Source: a bacterium
GTDB taxonomy: Bacteria; Thermosulfidibacterota; Thermosulfidibacteria; Thermosulfidibacterales; B14-G1
Direction of reading: 5' to 3'
NCBI GenBank assembly: GCA_027020915.1
Contig: JALUVF010000075.1
Coordinates: forward strand, 1-45,639
Length of the DNA stretch: 45,639 nucleotides
Under the pieces are notes generated by a model. That model was not told the origin of the DNA. It made no database searches and saw only the letters and a list, made by a program, of their open reading frames with translations. The first letter of the stretch is position 1. Every line of letters starts with the position of its first letter. Shown piece by piece: positions 1 to 8,382 of this stretch. Both the position numbers and the translations under genes were made by a program.

Positions 1-55
1 AATTCTATAAAACCTATAGAAACAATAGAAATACTATGAAGAAGAGGAGGGACGT

Positions 56-856
56 ATGGAGAGGGGGCTTTTTGCCAAGGTCGGTGAGAAGGAGATCACC
101 AGGGCCATTCTGGAAGGGTTTGCCGCTGAGCTCGGGGAGTATCTTGAGAGTGACTGCATAGTAGTGGGAGGAGGGCCTGCCGGACTGGTGGCCGCCAGGG
201 AATTGGCCCTGGAGGGTAGGAAGGTGCTGGTCATCGAGAAGAACAACTACCTGGGAGGAGGCTTCTGGCTGGGAGGCTTTCTCATGAACAAGGTTACCTT
301 GAGGGACCCGGCCCAGGGAGTGCTGGACGAGATCGGAGTGCCTTATAGGGAGTGGTCCCCCGGGCTCTTCGTGGCCGACGGACCCCATGCCTGTTCCAGG
401 CTCATCGCCGCTGCCTGTGACGCTGGAGTGAAGATCCTCAACATGGCCTCTGTGGAGGATGTGGTCCTTAGAGAGGGTGACAGGGTGGCGGGAGTGGTGG
501 TCAACTGGACTCCCGTGGAGGCTCTGCCCAGACAGATCACCTGTGTGGATCCGGTGGCTCTGGAGACCAAGGTGGTGGTGGATGCCACCGGTCACGATGC
601 CGAAGTGGTGGCCAAGCTGGAGAAGAGGGGGATTGTCTCCACCAGAGGCTTTGGCGCCATGTGGGTGGAGTCTTCCGAGGACCAGGTGGTGGAGAAGACC
701 GGGGAGGTCCATCCCGGCCTGGTGGTGACAGGGATGGCCGTGGCCACCTTCTACGGCCTGCCCAGGATGGGGCCCACCTTCGGGGGCATGCTTCTCTCCG
801 GTAAGAAGGCGGCCCATGAGTGCGTGAAAGCCCTGGATGCCTTGGTGGGAGTATAG
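56..856 (+). CDS. thi4: Thi4-family thiamine thiazole synthase
   Basis: This 266-residue protein is a Thi4-type thiazole synthase, which makes the thiazole phosphate half of thiamine from NAD, glycine and a sulfur source. The Rossmann motif GGGPAG lies at about residues 38-43, the acidic end of the second strand ([13 protein letters not shown]) near 57-69, and the family motif DATGHD at 176-181. A cysteine (Cys163) sits just before the conserved VDP. This is the position used as sulfur donor in yeast Thi4, and it is usually histidine in the sulfide-using archaeal enzymes. The ATG follows a good ribosome binding site, GAGGAGGG. Only 55 bases lie upstream, so a possible TPP riboswitch cannot be judged. 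A terminator follows directly, so this is the last or only gene of its transcript. Ribose-1,5-bisphosphate isomerase, a relative, is less likely given the motif set. Confidence 0.9.
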   Translation: MERGLFAKVGEKEITRAILEGFAAELGEYLESDCIVVGGGPAGLVAARELALEGRKVLVIEKNNYLGGGFWLGGFLMNKVTLRDPAQGVLDEIGVPYREWSPGLFVADGPHACSRLIAAACDAGVKILNMASVEDVVLREGDRVAGVVVNWTPVEALPRQITCVDPVALETKVVVDATGHDAEVVAKLEKRGIVSTRGFGAMWVESSEDQVVEKTGEVHPGLVVTGMAVATFYGLPRMGPTFGGMLLSGKKAAHECVKALDALVGV

Positions 857-891
857 ATGTAGAGAACCTGGAAGGACGGCGTGTTCTTCTG

Positions 892-921
892 AAGAGGCCC
901 CAGCAGGGGGGCCTCTTTTTT
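892..921 (+). terminator. Rho-independent terminator after thi4
   Basis: A 10-bp stem (AAGAGGCCCC pairing with GGGGCCTCTT, the last two pairs using the T run) encloses a six-base loop and ends in six T. It lies 36 bases after the thi4 stop codon. Confidence 0.9.
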
Positions 922-1107
922 GTGTTCCCTGGACCCCATCGCCTTGGCAGGGGGGCACACCAGGCTTGGGGGCTTTTGGGCGGGGCTGTCATGGAGGCTC
1001 TGTTCGAGGCTGTTGGGCGGCAGAAGGGCCTGGTGCCGTGAGGAAGAGAGATCTGGGAACGGGTCTCTGTAGTGTATTCTACGTAAAGTGAGATCCCCTT
1101 TTTCCCC

Positions 1108-1135
1108 TTGAACTATCGATAAAAGAGGGTATTAT
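1108..1135 (+). promoter_or_regulatory. Sigma70-like promoter of the hybrid kinase gene
   Basis: TTGAAC at 1108-1113 and TATTAT at 1130-1135 are separated by 16 bp. This is a good -35/-10 pair about 70 bases before the kinase start. The stretch 922-1107 before it holds no gene that I can support. Confidence 0.55.
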
Positions 1136-1148
1136 GGAGCCACAAGAT

Positions 1149-1185
1149 CCATCCGGGATCCCGGGTGGCCGTGCATCCCGGATGG
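1149..1185 (+). promoter_or_regulatory. Perfect 11-bp inverted repeat in the kinase leader
   Basis: CCATCCGGGAT (1149-1159) is repeated as its exact reverse complement ATCCCGGATGG (1175-1185) with a 15-base spacer. It lies downstream of the predicted -10 box and about 20 bases before the GTG start of the kinase. It would form a stable 5'-UTR hairpin or a dyad operator. No T run follows, so it is not a simple terminator. Confidence 0.6.
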
Positions 1186-1206
1186 AGGTCTCTTCTGGGG
1201 TGATTT

Positions 1207-3504
1207 GTGAGCCGGGATGATGCCAGTCGTATGAGTCACGCCTTTTTCCAGGTCTTGGTGGAGCATTCCCTGGTGGGGGTCTACCTATTCGACGAGCACC
1301 GCTTCATTTATGTGAACCAGGCCCTGGCCGAGCTCTTTGGTTACACTCCCGGGGAGCTCATGGGTAGACTGGGGCCTCTGGACCTCACCCATCCCCAAGA
1401 CCGGAAGGCGGTGGAGGAGGATATTCGCCGCCGGCTCTCGGGAGGGGAAGGGGGAGGGGCCCGACATCAGTTCCGGGGTCTTCATAAGGACGGTTCTGTG
1501 GTGTGGTGCGAGGCCATAAGCCAGGTCATCCGGTACCGGGGCCGTCCCATGATCGTGGGCACCCTGGTGGACTTCACTGCCAGAAAGAGCATGGAGGAGG
1601 AACTGGAGGCCAAGGAGCGCTACTACCGGGCCCTCTTCGAGGGGGCCAACGACGCCATTTTCATCATGGAGGGGGAGAGATTCGTTGGGTGTAACGAGAA
1701 GACCCTGGAGATCTTCGGCTGCCATAGCAAAGGTGAGATACTGGGGCGTTCCCCCTTCGACTTCTCTCCCCCCTTTCAACCCGGTGGCACGCCTTCAGAG
1801 GAGAAAGGCAGGGGGCTGATAGAGGCTGCCCTCCGGGGGGCTCCCCAGCGTTTCTATTGGAAACACCTGAGAAAAAACGGTGAGCCTTTCGATGCCGAGG
1901 TTTCCCTCAACAGGGTGGATGTGGGGGGTAAGGTGTATCTCCAGGCCATCGTCAGGGATATCACCCTCAGGAAGAGGATGGAAGAGGCCCTTCGCCGGAA
2001 CAAGGAGCTCTACCAGGATCTGGTGGAGAGGTCGGGGTTGGCCATCTTTGTGGTGGGTAAGGGAGGGAGGATGGAGTATTTCAACCAGCAACTGTGTGAG
2101 TTGCTGGGCTACACTTCCCAGGAGATGAAGGGTCTCTCCTTTATCGATGGTGTTCACCCTGAGGATCGTGATCTGGTCCTTGATTTCTTTGAGCGCTGGT
2201 TCTCCGGGGACCCTACGGCTCCTGCCCGTTATGAGTGCCGGCTGGTTCGGAAGTCCGGGGAGGTGAGGCAGGTGGAGGTGGATGTGACCCCTGTGGCGGG
2301 GGATGGGGGTGTGACGGCCTTTCGGGTGTACCTGAGGGACGTGACGGAGAAGAAGGACATGGAAAAGGCCCTTTACAACGCCAGGAAGATGGAGGCCATG
2401 GGACGTCTGGCCGGAGGGGTGGCCCACGATTTCAACAACATGCTCATGGTGATCATGGGGAACTGTGACCTTATCCTCCAGGGTTTGGTGGGACCGGAGG
2501 ACCTCTATCGGAAGGTGGGAGCCATAAAGGATGCGGCCAATCGGGCGGCTGATCTCACCCAACAGCTGTTGGCCTTCAGCAAGAAGCAGATCCTGGAGCC
2601 CAGGGTCCTGAGGCTCAACGATGTGGTGGCGGATATGGAGAGCATGCTCAGGAGGCTCATAGGGGAGGACGTGGAGCTGAGGGTGAGGCTGGATCCCCAT
2701 CTCTGGCTGGTGAAGGCCGATCCCAGCCAGATGGAACAGGTCATCGTCAACCTGGCGGTGAATGCCCGGGACGCCATGCCCCAGGGAGGGTGTCTCACCA
2801 TTGAGACGGCCAATGTGGAGCTGGAGGAAGGGCATGCCGGGGTGGGTTTGGAGATGGCGCCCGGTCCCTACGTGAAGCTGACCGTGGAGGACACGGGACT
2901 GGGGATGGATGAGGAGACCAGGGAGAGGGCTTTCGAACCCTTCTTCACCACCAAAGAGCGGGGTACGGGTTTGGGGCTGGCCACTGTTTACGGGATAGTC
3001 AAACAGTCTGGAGGCCACATCTGGTGTCACACCGAGCCGGGCAAGGGTACCACTTTCGAGATCTATCTTCCCCGGGTGGAGGATGGGGAAGAGAGGATTG
3101 AGGAGAGGGACCGGGAGTCCCACACCTGGGAGGGAGGCACCGAAACGGTTTTGGTGGCTGAGGACGATCCTTCCGTGCGGGAGGTGACCGTCTCCATCCT
3201 CAAGTCTGCGGGTTACAGGGTCTTGGAGGCGGCGAGCGGTCCGGAGGCCCTGGATGTGTGCCGGCGCCATCCGGGTTTGGTGGATGTGCTGGTGACCGAC
3301 GTGGTGATGCCGGGGATGAGCGGAAGGGCCCTTGCCACCCGTATGGAGGCCATGTACCCGGGGATGAAGGTGTTATACATATCGGGTTACACCGATAACA
3401 TCATAGCCCGCCATGGGGTGCTGGAAGATGGGCTCAATTTCATCCAGAAACCCTTCACCCGTATTGAACTCTTGAGGAAGGTCCGCCAGGTTCTGGATGG
3501 ATGA
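1207..3504 (+). CDS. PAS-containing hybrid sensor histidine kinase with C-terminal receiver
   Basis: This 765-residue protein has three PAS domains (about 10-130, 138-260 and 265-390), then a HisKA domain with phospho-acceptor His407 in GGVAHDFNN. The HATPase domain shows the N box NLAVNARDAM near 514, DTGLGMD near 562 and GTGLGLA near 587. A receiver domain (about 640-765) follows, with acidic residues in VLVAEDDP, phospho-acceptor Asp698 in VLVTDVVMPG and Lys in QKPF. No transmembrane segment is seen, so it is a cytoplasmic sensor. The ligand or redox signal is unknown. The start is GTG after GGGGTGA. No separate response regulator is adjacent, so output must pass from the fused receiver to an unlinked partner. 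A promoter and a hairpin leader precede it. Confidence 0.95.
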   Translation: MSRDDASRMSHAFFQVLVEHSLVGVYLFDEHRFIYVNQALAELFGYTPGELMGRLGPLDLTHPQDRKAVEEDIRRRLSGGEGGGARHQFRGLHKDGSVVWCEAISQVIRYRGRPMIVGTLVDFTARKSMEEELEAKERYYRALFEGANDAIFIMEGERFVGCNEKTLEIFGCHSKGEILGRSPFDFSPPFQPGGTPSEEKGRGLIEAALRGAPQRFYWKHLRKNGEPFDAEVSLNRVDVGGKVYLQAIVRDITLRKRMEEALRRNKELYQDLVERSGLAIFVVGKGGRMEYFNQQLCELLGYTSQEMKGLSFIDGVHPEDRDLVLDFFERWFSGDPTAPARYECRLVRKSGEVRQVEVDVTPVAGDGGVTAFRVYLRDVTEKKDMEKALYNARKMEAMGRLAGGVAHDFNNMLMVIMGNCDLILQGLVGPEDLYRKVGAIKDAANRAADLTQQLLAFSKKQILEPRVLRLNDVVADMESMLRRLIGEDVELRVRLDPHLWLVKADPSQMEQVIVNLAVNARDAMPQGGCLTIETANVELEEGHAGVGLEMAPGPYVKLTVEDTGLGMDEETRERAFEPFFTTKERGTGLGLATVYGIVKQSGGHIWCHTEPGKGTTFEIYLPRVEDGEERIEERDRESHTWEGGTETVLVAEDDPSVREVTVSILKSAGYRVLEAASGPEALDVCRRHPGLVDVLVTDVVMPGMSGRALATRMEAMYPGMKVLYISGYTDNIIARHGVLEDGLNFIQKPFTRIELLRKVRQVLDG

Positions 3505-3539
3505 GGCCCGGTCTTCCCCGGTTTTTGGGGATATAGGGG

Positions 3540-4301
3540 TCAGTGGGCGGGGGGAGGTTTGACGGGGCCGGGGGAAGGGAGGATTGAGGCCAGGGAGGAC
3601 AGGGCCTCATCCATGATAAAGCCTTTCAACAGGGAAGAGGCCTCCTGTATCTTCCACAGATGACGTTGCCGGGGGCCCGCCATGTTGCTCATGGCCCTGA
3701 TCTCCACCAGGGGCACCTTGTAGCGGGCGGCCACGTGGGCCACGGCGGCTCCCTCCATGTTCTCGCACAGGACCCCGGGGAAGAGGTCTTCCAGCTCCTC
3801 GGCCCGTTGGGCCGTACCCGTGATGGCCGATAGGGTGACGAAGGGGCCCTTGGGCAGCTCCAGGTCTGGAGCGGCCAGGAGGGGGAACCGGTGGTAGAGG
3901 GGACCTTCATCCGGGGTCAGGTAGGGCGTGTCCATGTCTTGAAGGGTGATCCAGCCTTCCTCTGTCATGCACCCCTCGTCCCCGTAGATCTCTTCCGTGG
4001 CCAGGGCCAGGTCCAGGGGCTTCAATCCCGAGGAGGGCATGGCCCCGGCCACGCCCGTTAAAAGGAGAAGGGAAGGGCGCCACCTCTCTATGACCAGGGC
4101 CGTGGCCACGGCGGCGTTCACCTTGCCCACCCCCGTTTCCACCAGGAGGATCTCCCGGCCTTTCCAGCTCCCCAGGAAGATCCGCCGCCAGGGTTTTGCC
4201 AGGAATCCGGCATTAAGGGGCTGGATCAAGGGCTCCAGTTCCTCCCATGTAGCGGCCATAATGGCCAGGGGAAGGGGCCTTTTCCCGGCGTCCCTTTCCA
4301 T
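3540..4301 (-). CDS. mqnB: Futalosine hydrolase
   Basis: This 253-residue protein belongs to the nucleoside phosphorylase/hydrolase fold and most resembles MqnB. MqnB removes hypoxanthine from futalosine to give dehypoxanthine futalosine in the alternative (futalosine) route to menaquinone. Visible family features are the N-terminal AATWEELEPL, the glycine-rich VETGVGKVNAA, LLTGVAGAM, and the base/ribose-site block ENMEGAAVAHVAARY followed by IRAMSNMAGPR. It is the last gene of a minus-strand cluster, four bases after the symporter-family gene. Other mqn genes are not in the window. 5'-methylthioadenosine/SAH nucleosidase is the main alternative, but the NMEGAAV...IRAMSN spacing fits MqnB better. 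It implies a menaquinone-based respiratory chain, which fits the cytochrome locus at 31-38 kb. Confidence 0.85.
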   Translation of the reverse strand: MERDAGKRPLPLAIMAATWEELEPLIQPLNAGFLAKPWRRIFLGSWKGREILLVETGVGKVNAAVATALVIERWRPSLLLLTGVAGAMPSSGLKPLDLALATEEIYGDEGCMTEEGWITLQDMDTPYLTPDEGPLYHRFPLLAAPDLELPKGPFVTLSAITGTAQRAEELEDLFPGVLCENMEGAAVAHVAARYKVPLVEIRAMSNMAGPRQRHLWKIQEASSLLKGFIMDEALSSLASILPSPGPVKPPPAH

Positions 4302-4305
4302 GTCT

Positions 4306-5256
4306 TCACCCTTGGGGTTTATGGGGGTTCCCGTGGTTGTGGCGCCAGGCCCTGTCGATGAAACTGGCTATGGGTTGCTGGCAGGCGATGGCCAGAGCCA
4401 CGGGAAGGGTGGCCTGGGGGGGGAATCCCGCCAGGGCTATAACCAGAGCGGCGCCGTTGTTCTTCATGCCCAGGAAGTAGGTGAGGGTGATACGGCTCCT
4501 GGGAGGGAGTTTGAGGAACCAGCCTGCCAGGTATCCCGTGGTATAGAAGAGGGAGACCTGGATGGCCATGACTCCCATGACCATGAGGATCTTGAGGTTG
4601 AGGGGGGTGTAGAGGGCCGCTACCGAGGTGTTCAGGACTATCATGTAGAGCATGCCCACCTTGGCCACCACCCCCATGGCGGGTTTCACCCTCTCCGTGG
4701 GGTATAGTCGGAAGGCGATGACAGCCAGCACGGTGGGCAGGAGCACGGCGATGAAGAGTTTTTCTGCCAGGGGCAGGAGAGGCACGTGGACGCTCTTTCC
4801 CACGGTGAGCTTCAGGATGAGGGGGGCGGCTACGGGTATGAGGAGTACGTGGGCCCCCACGGCCAGGACCCCCAGGGCCACCTCCCCTCCTGAGATCCGG
4901 CTCCATATGATGGTGGATATGGCCGCCGGGGAGGCGGCGACACTCAGGTGACCCACCATCCAGAGGGGATGGTTGGAGTAGAAGATATGGGTGACGGCCA
5001 GGGCGATGAGGGGGAGGGCTATGATCTGAAGGGTGATTCCCAGGGACAGGGGACGTAGGTGTTCCCTGGGGTGGAGGAAGGCCTGGATGGTGAGGCCGAA
5101 GGTGGAGCAGAACATGATGGCGAAGAGAACGGGGGTGGCCGTCCAGGCATAGGCGGGCATGGAGTGCCGGGCCAGGTAGCCCACGGGGAAGGAGAGGGGA
5201 ATGAGGTAGATGAGGGCAGAGCTGAGGTAGTCGTCGGCCCGCCGGATTCTATTCAT
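4306..5256 (-). CDS. Bile acid:sodium symporter (SBF/BASS) family transporter
   Basis: This 316-residue membrane protein has about nine or ten hydrophobic helices. Characteristic motifs are a central LSVAASPAAISTIIWSR and, near the C-terminus, GMKNNGAALVIAL, matching the N/G-rich crossover regions that bind sodium and substrate in BASS proteins. Members move bile acids, keto acids such as pyruvate or pantoate, or other organic anions, so the substrate cannot be named. The start codon overlaps the thioesterase stop by eight bases, and mqnB begins four bases after its stop, indicating one transcript. ACR3 arsenite exporters share the fold, but no other ars gene is present and the SBF motifs fit better. 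Confidence 0.85.
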   Translation of the reverse strand: MNRIRRADDYLSSALIYLIPLSFPVGYLARHSMPAYAWTATPVLFAIMFCSTFGLTIQAFLHPREHLRPLSLGITLQIIALPLIALAVTHIFYSNHPLWMVGHLSVAASPAAISTIIWSRISGGEVALGVLAVGAHVLLIPVAAPLILKLTVGKSVHVPLLPLAEKLFIAVLLPTVLAVIAFRLYPTERVKPAMGVVAKVGMLYMIVLNTSVAALYTPLNLKILMVMGVMAIQVSLFYTTGYLAGWFLKLPPRSRITLTYFLGMKNNGAALVIALAGFPPQATLPVALAIACQQPIASFIDRAWRHNHGNPHKPQG

Positions 5257-5719
5257 TTCCCTGGAGGAAGAAAGAGGGGTCGTTCAGGCCTTCCAGGAAC
5301 CTGCTCCACTCTTCGTCGGGCAAGGCCACGAACCGGGCCTCGCACTGGGCACAGATCCTGCCTTCTCCGTCAAGGATCTGGGCTGCGGCCACGTAGATGC
5401 GCTTTCTGGGATGGTCTTTCACCCATCCTTCCACCCTGTATTCCCCCTCCGTGGAGACGGGCCTGTGAAACCGGATTTTCATCTCGGCGGTGACGGTGCA
5501 TTTCCTCTCTTTGACGGCCAGGGCCCACCACATGGCCTCGTCCAGGAGGGTGCAGACGATGCCTCCATGGATCACCCCCTCGAAGCCTGCATAGACATCT
5601 TTGGGTACGAAGGGGGCTGTCACCTTTTCACCATCCCACTCCAAGTGAAGAGCCACTCCTATGGGGTTGTCCCTCCCGCAACCGAAGCATCCATGGTAAG
5701 AGGGTAGGGGTTCTGCCAT
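5249..5719 (-). CDS. PaaI-type hotdog-fold thioesterase
   Basis: This 156-residue protein starts at ATG 5719, chosen because a strong GGAGGTGG lies just upstream. The open frame extends 80 codons further, but that part has no protein-like character. The N-terminal CFGCGRDNPIG and the hotdog segment GVIHGGIVCTLLDEAMWWA are typical of the PaaI acyl-CoA thioesterase family. It probably hydrolyses an acyl- or aryl-CoA, perhaps as a housekeeping enzyme that frees CoA. DHNA-CoA thioesterase would be tempting because mqnB is in the same cluster, but the futalosine route does not use DHNA-CoA. The stop overlaps the symporter-family start. Confidence 0.85.
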   Translation of the reverse strand: MAEPLPSYHGCFGCGRDNPIGVALHLEWDGEKVTAPFVPKDVYAGFEGVIHGGIVCTLLDEAMWWALAVKERKCTVTAEMKIRFHRPVSTEGEYRVEGWVKDHPRKRIYVAAAQILDGEGRICAQCEARFVALPDEEWSRFLEGLNDPSFFLQGNE

Positions 5720-5817
5720 GGTCCACCTCCCAGTGATGGTGGCACCTTTGTTAACACAGGGCATCCTGGATGGGCAACGGTGAGGGGGCGACCGTCTCTG
5801 TCCCCTGTTGGAAGTTG

Positions 5818-6522
5818 CTAGTGGGCCTGGGAGGTGGCCCGCTTCCACGTGACGTGTTCGTAAACGCTGCTCCAGTACATGCCGAAGGAGAAGGCAAAGA
5901 GCAGTTCTTCTATGGGTATTCCCAGGGCGGTGATGCCTGACAGGGCTTTGAGGTTCCACACCCGATCAATGTACCCGGGGGCCGTCCACTTCAGGGCGAA
6001 GAGGAAGAGAGAGTAGAAGATTAGGAACAGCAGCCCGCCAATCCAGGTTTTTGTCTTCAGGTCCGGGCGACACCATATGGTTGCCACTGCACCTGCCAAC
6101 ATGGCAATTACTGCGGGATAGATGGGGTTCCAGGGCAGAAAGTACAGGACCAGAAAGACAAAGAGGGGCGATATCAGTATGGGTTTGTGGAAACGGTGAT
6201 GCTTCTGGTGTTTGTCTGTGGGGGACATGGGTTGGGGAACTCTCCTCGTCAGTACGTTATACAGAACCGCTCCCATTCCGCCGATGGCGAAGCAGAAGAT
6301 CAGGCTTTCCATGTCGAAACCGGTGTTGATTGCCAGGTTGAATAGACTGGGTGGGGACCAGTATTCCGGTACAAATAGAGGCTCTGTGAGACCGAAGGGC
6401 ATGGTGAGGATGCTGGCCCACAACATGGCCTTCCGGTGGGCGGGAAACATGAGATACAGCACTATCCACGGAATTAAGAAGGCACTGGACCATACAAACC
6501 AGACATACTGATCAGGTATCAT
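5818..6522 (-). CDS. Lycopene cyclase domain-containing membrane protein
   Basis: From ATG 6522 this is a 234-residue protein with about six transmembrane helices in two similar halves. Each half ends in the helix motif of the CrtYcd/CarR-type lycopene cyclase domain: GFDMESLIFCFAIGG in the first and GIPIEELLFAF in the second. The (P/D)xE(E/S) motif in a membrane helix is the family hallmark. The open frame reaches 6750, but the extra 76 residues are polar and do not resemble the family, and an AGAGAG-type site precedes 6522. No phytoene synthase or desaturase is in the window, so carotenoid cyclisation cannot be claimed. It lies 98 bases upstream of the thioesterase gene and may be cotranscribed with it. 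Confidence 0.8.
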   Translation of the reverse strand: MIPDQYVWFVWSSAFLIPWIVLYLMFPAHRKAMLWASILTMPFGLTEPLFVPEYWSPPSLFNLAINTGFDMESLIFCFAIGGMGAVLYNVLTRRVPQPMSPTDKHQKHHRFHKPILISPLFVFLVLYFLPWNPIYPAVIAMLAGAVATIWCRPDLKTKTWIGGLLFLIFYSLFLFALKWTAPGYIDRVWNLKALSGITALGIPIEELLFAFSFGMYWSSVYEHVTWKRATSQAH

Positions 6523-6748
6523 GCTTCTCTCTATCCAGGCTTCTGGGGCGCTGGATTCTGTTCCAGGCCCAACGGGCAGTGGTGTATTCGACGCCATCCG
6601 GTCTGTTGTTCCCCACTCCTGAGTCTCCCTTCCTTCGGCGTGGGCCTGTTTTTGGCTAAATACTATCCTTGTTCTATGGGAAATCAAGGGAAAGGCCTTG
6701 AGCCTTTGCCCCTTGTGTTGCCTGGCCTCGCTCGTTATAGATTCTCCC

Positions 6749-7588
6749 ATGGAGAAGGGAGCGGGTGTGCTCTACGTGGTCTCCACCCCCATCGGTAATT
6801 TGGAGGATATCACCCTCAGGGCCCTGAGAGTCTTGAAGGAGGTGGACCTTATTGCCTGCGAGGATACCCGCCGAAGCAGGAAGCTCCTCTCCCATTACGG
6901 CATCAACAAGCCCCTGGTGAGTTACTACGGCCCCAGGGAAGCCCGGAAGGTCTCCTGTATCCTGGAGCCTTTGAGGGAGGGCAAGAGGGTGGCCCTGGTC
7001 ACCGATGCGGGGACCCCCCTTCTCTCCGATCCCGGATGGAGGCTGGTGAGAGAGGCGATTGACGGGGGTATCCCCGTGGTCCCTGTACCCGGACCCTCCT
7101 CCGTTCTCGCGGCCCTGGTGGCTTCGGGGTTGCCGTTGAAACCCTTCACCTTTTGGGGGTTTCCTCCCAGGAGGAAGGGGGAACTCAGGTCTTTTTTGCG
7201 GGAGACGGCCTCCTTCCCGGGGGTCCATGTCTTCTTTGAGTCTCCCAGGCGGATCCTGACCACATTGGAGGTCATGTGCCGGGAGTGGGGAGAGAGGAGG
7301 GTGGTGGTGGCCCGGGAGCTCACCAAGGTCCATGAGGAGTTTATCAGGGGAAGCCTTTCCTGGGTGAAAGGGGAACTGGCCTCCAGGGAGGAGGTGAAGG
7401 GGGAGTTGGTGCTTCTGGTGGAGGGTGGAGGGCCCTTCCGGGAGCCCTGGGAGGAGAAGGGCAGGCGTTTGCTGGAGGAGGGGTTCAGCCTCAGGGATGT
7501 GGCCAAAATCTTGAAAGTGCTGTATGGTGCACCCAGGAGAGAGGTGTATTCCAGGTTGGGTGAATTCACGGCTGGAGAGGGTGCATGA
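6749..7588 (+). CDS. rsmI: 16S rRNA (cytidine1402-2'-O)-methyltransferase
   Basis: This 279-residue tetrapyrrole-methylase-fold protein is RsmI, which 2'-O-methylates C1402 of 16S rRNA in the ribosomal P site. Diagnostic motifs are the N-terminal VVSTPIGNLEDITLRAL, ACEDTRRSRKLLSHYGI, DAGTPLLSDPG, the SAM-loop PGPSSVLAAL, FFESPRRI and RELTKVHEE. The ATG at 6749 gives the usual family N-terminus. The open frame extends 17 codons further but adds nothing family-like. No strong ribosome binding site is visible. It heads a compact plus-strand run that continues to 10751. Confidence 0.95.
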   Translation: MEKGAGVLYVVSTPIGNLEDITLRALRVLKEVDLIACEDTRRSRKLLSHYGINKPLVSYYGPREARKVSCILEPLREGKRVALVTDAGTPLLSDPGWRLVREAIDGGIPVVPVPGPSSVLAALVASGLPLKPFTFWGFPPRRKGELRSFLRETASFPGVHVFFESPRRILTTLEVMCREWGERRVVVARELTKVHEEFIRGSLSWVKGELASREEVKGELVLLVEGGGPFREPWEEKGRRLLEEGFSLRDVAKILKVLYGAPRREVYSRLGEFTAGEGA

Positions 7589-7600
7589 GGGGGGTGATCA

Positions 7601-7894
7601 TTGGCTAGGTATGCCAGGGAATGGGAGGAGAGGTTCATCTTCTATCCCCGGAGGGGGGTATGGGGCATGGGGCTGGCCATGGAGAACGTGCCCCTTTTGG
7701 CCAAGGTGGGGGACCCCACGCAGCGCATGAAGAGGCTGGAGCGGCAGTTGTGGTTTTTCGAGAGGAAGTACGCCATGGGGTCCGATGTGTTCTACGAGAA
7801 GTATCGCCAGGGAGAGATCGGGGCCTTCGAAGAGTTTGCCGTATGGGCGGAGATTTTCACCGAGTACCTCTACTGGAAGAGGAGACTGAAATAG
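7601..7894 (+). CDS. Small hypothetical protein (97 aa), antitoxin-like
   Basis: The reading frame starts at TTG 7601 after a strong GGGGGTGAT, 12 bases past the rsmI stop, and ends 14 bases before the Mut7-C start. The protein is charged and predicted helical. The central part (LERQLWFFERKYAMGSDVFYEKYRQGEIG...EFAVWAEIFTEYLYWKRRL) resembles small proteins often annotated as antitoxin-like in archaea and bacteria, where an acidic F/VEW segment follows an RYQxGE-type motif. This is an impression from memory and no family is assigned. The next gene encodes a PIN-fold (Mut7-C) protein, so a toxin-antitoxin pairing is conceivable, but the Mut7-C protein is not a typical toxin. Confidence 0.65.
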   Translation: MARYAREWEERFIFYPRRGVWGMGLAMENVPLLAKVGDPTQRMKRLERQLWFFERKYAMGSDVFYEKYRQGEIGAFEEFAVWAEIFTEYLYWKRRLK

Positions 7895-7908
7895 GGGAGA
7901 CGGCGTTT

Positions 7909-8382
7909 GTGGCCGACGTGATGCTGGGTCGCCTCACCCGGTGGCTCAGGATCCTTGGTTACGACATCCTTTACTTCCATGGGGCTCCCGACGATTTTCT
8001 CATATACGTCACCCTGGAGAGCGGCAGGATTCTCGTGACCAGGGACAGGAGGCTGGCAGCGGAACCCATTCTCTCTCCTGGAAGGAGTTTCCTCGTGGAG
8101 AGCACCCAATTGCCCCGGCAATTGAGAGAGTTCCTCTCCCGGTTCCCCCTGAGGGGCAGGGCCCGGTGTGCCGATTGTAACGGACTGTTGGTGGAAGTGG
8201 GGCGGGAGGAGGTGAAGGACTCGGTGCCCGACTACGTCTACCTCACCTCTCCCCGGTTCTGGCGTTGTCCTTCCTGTGGCAAGGTGTTATGGGAAGGAAC
8301 CCATAAGAGGAACATGCTCCGTTTTCTGGGATTCAACCCTTGGAGGTGCTGTGAGGGATCTTCAGAGCGAGAGGGATCATAG
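7909..8382 (+). CDS. Mut7-C family PIN-fold RNase with zinc ribbon
   Basis: The predicted protein has 157 residues. The start is placed at GTG 7909 because the family begins almost directly with ADVMLGRLTRWLRILGYD, and AGGGGAG lies upstream. The ILVTRDRRLA motif carries acidic and basic residues of the PIN-like catalytic fold. Two CxxC pairs (CADC near the middle, CPSC further on) form a zinc ribbon. It is related to the C-terminal domain of the nematode exonuclease Mut-7, and a role as a nuclease is expected from the fold but not demonstrated here. The last 32 bases overlap folE2, so translation is probably coupled. Confidence 0.85.
   Translation: MADVMLGRLTRWLRILGYDILYFHGAPDDFLIYVTLESGRILVTRDRRLAAEPILSPGRSFLVESTQLPRQLREFLSRFPLRGRARCADCNGLLVEVGREEVKDSVPDYVYLTSPRFWRCPSCGKVLWEGTHKRNMLRFLGFNPWRCCEGSSEREGS

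Noticed and set aside
1-55. TPP riboswitch before thi4
   Set aside because: Only 55 bases are visible and none of the conserved thi-box sequence is among them.
1795-3270. A 491-codon minus-strand frame opposite the sensor kinase
   Set aside because: Same reason: His/Pro/Gly-rich shadow of a strong coding sequence, with no ribosome binding site or motif.
3505-3539. Bidirectional terminator between the kinase and mqnB
   Set aside because: Only a four-base stem with five T is seen, too weak to call.
4306-5256. ACR3-type arsenite exporter
   Set aside because: The fold is shared, but the motifs fit SBF/BASS better and there are no other ars genes.
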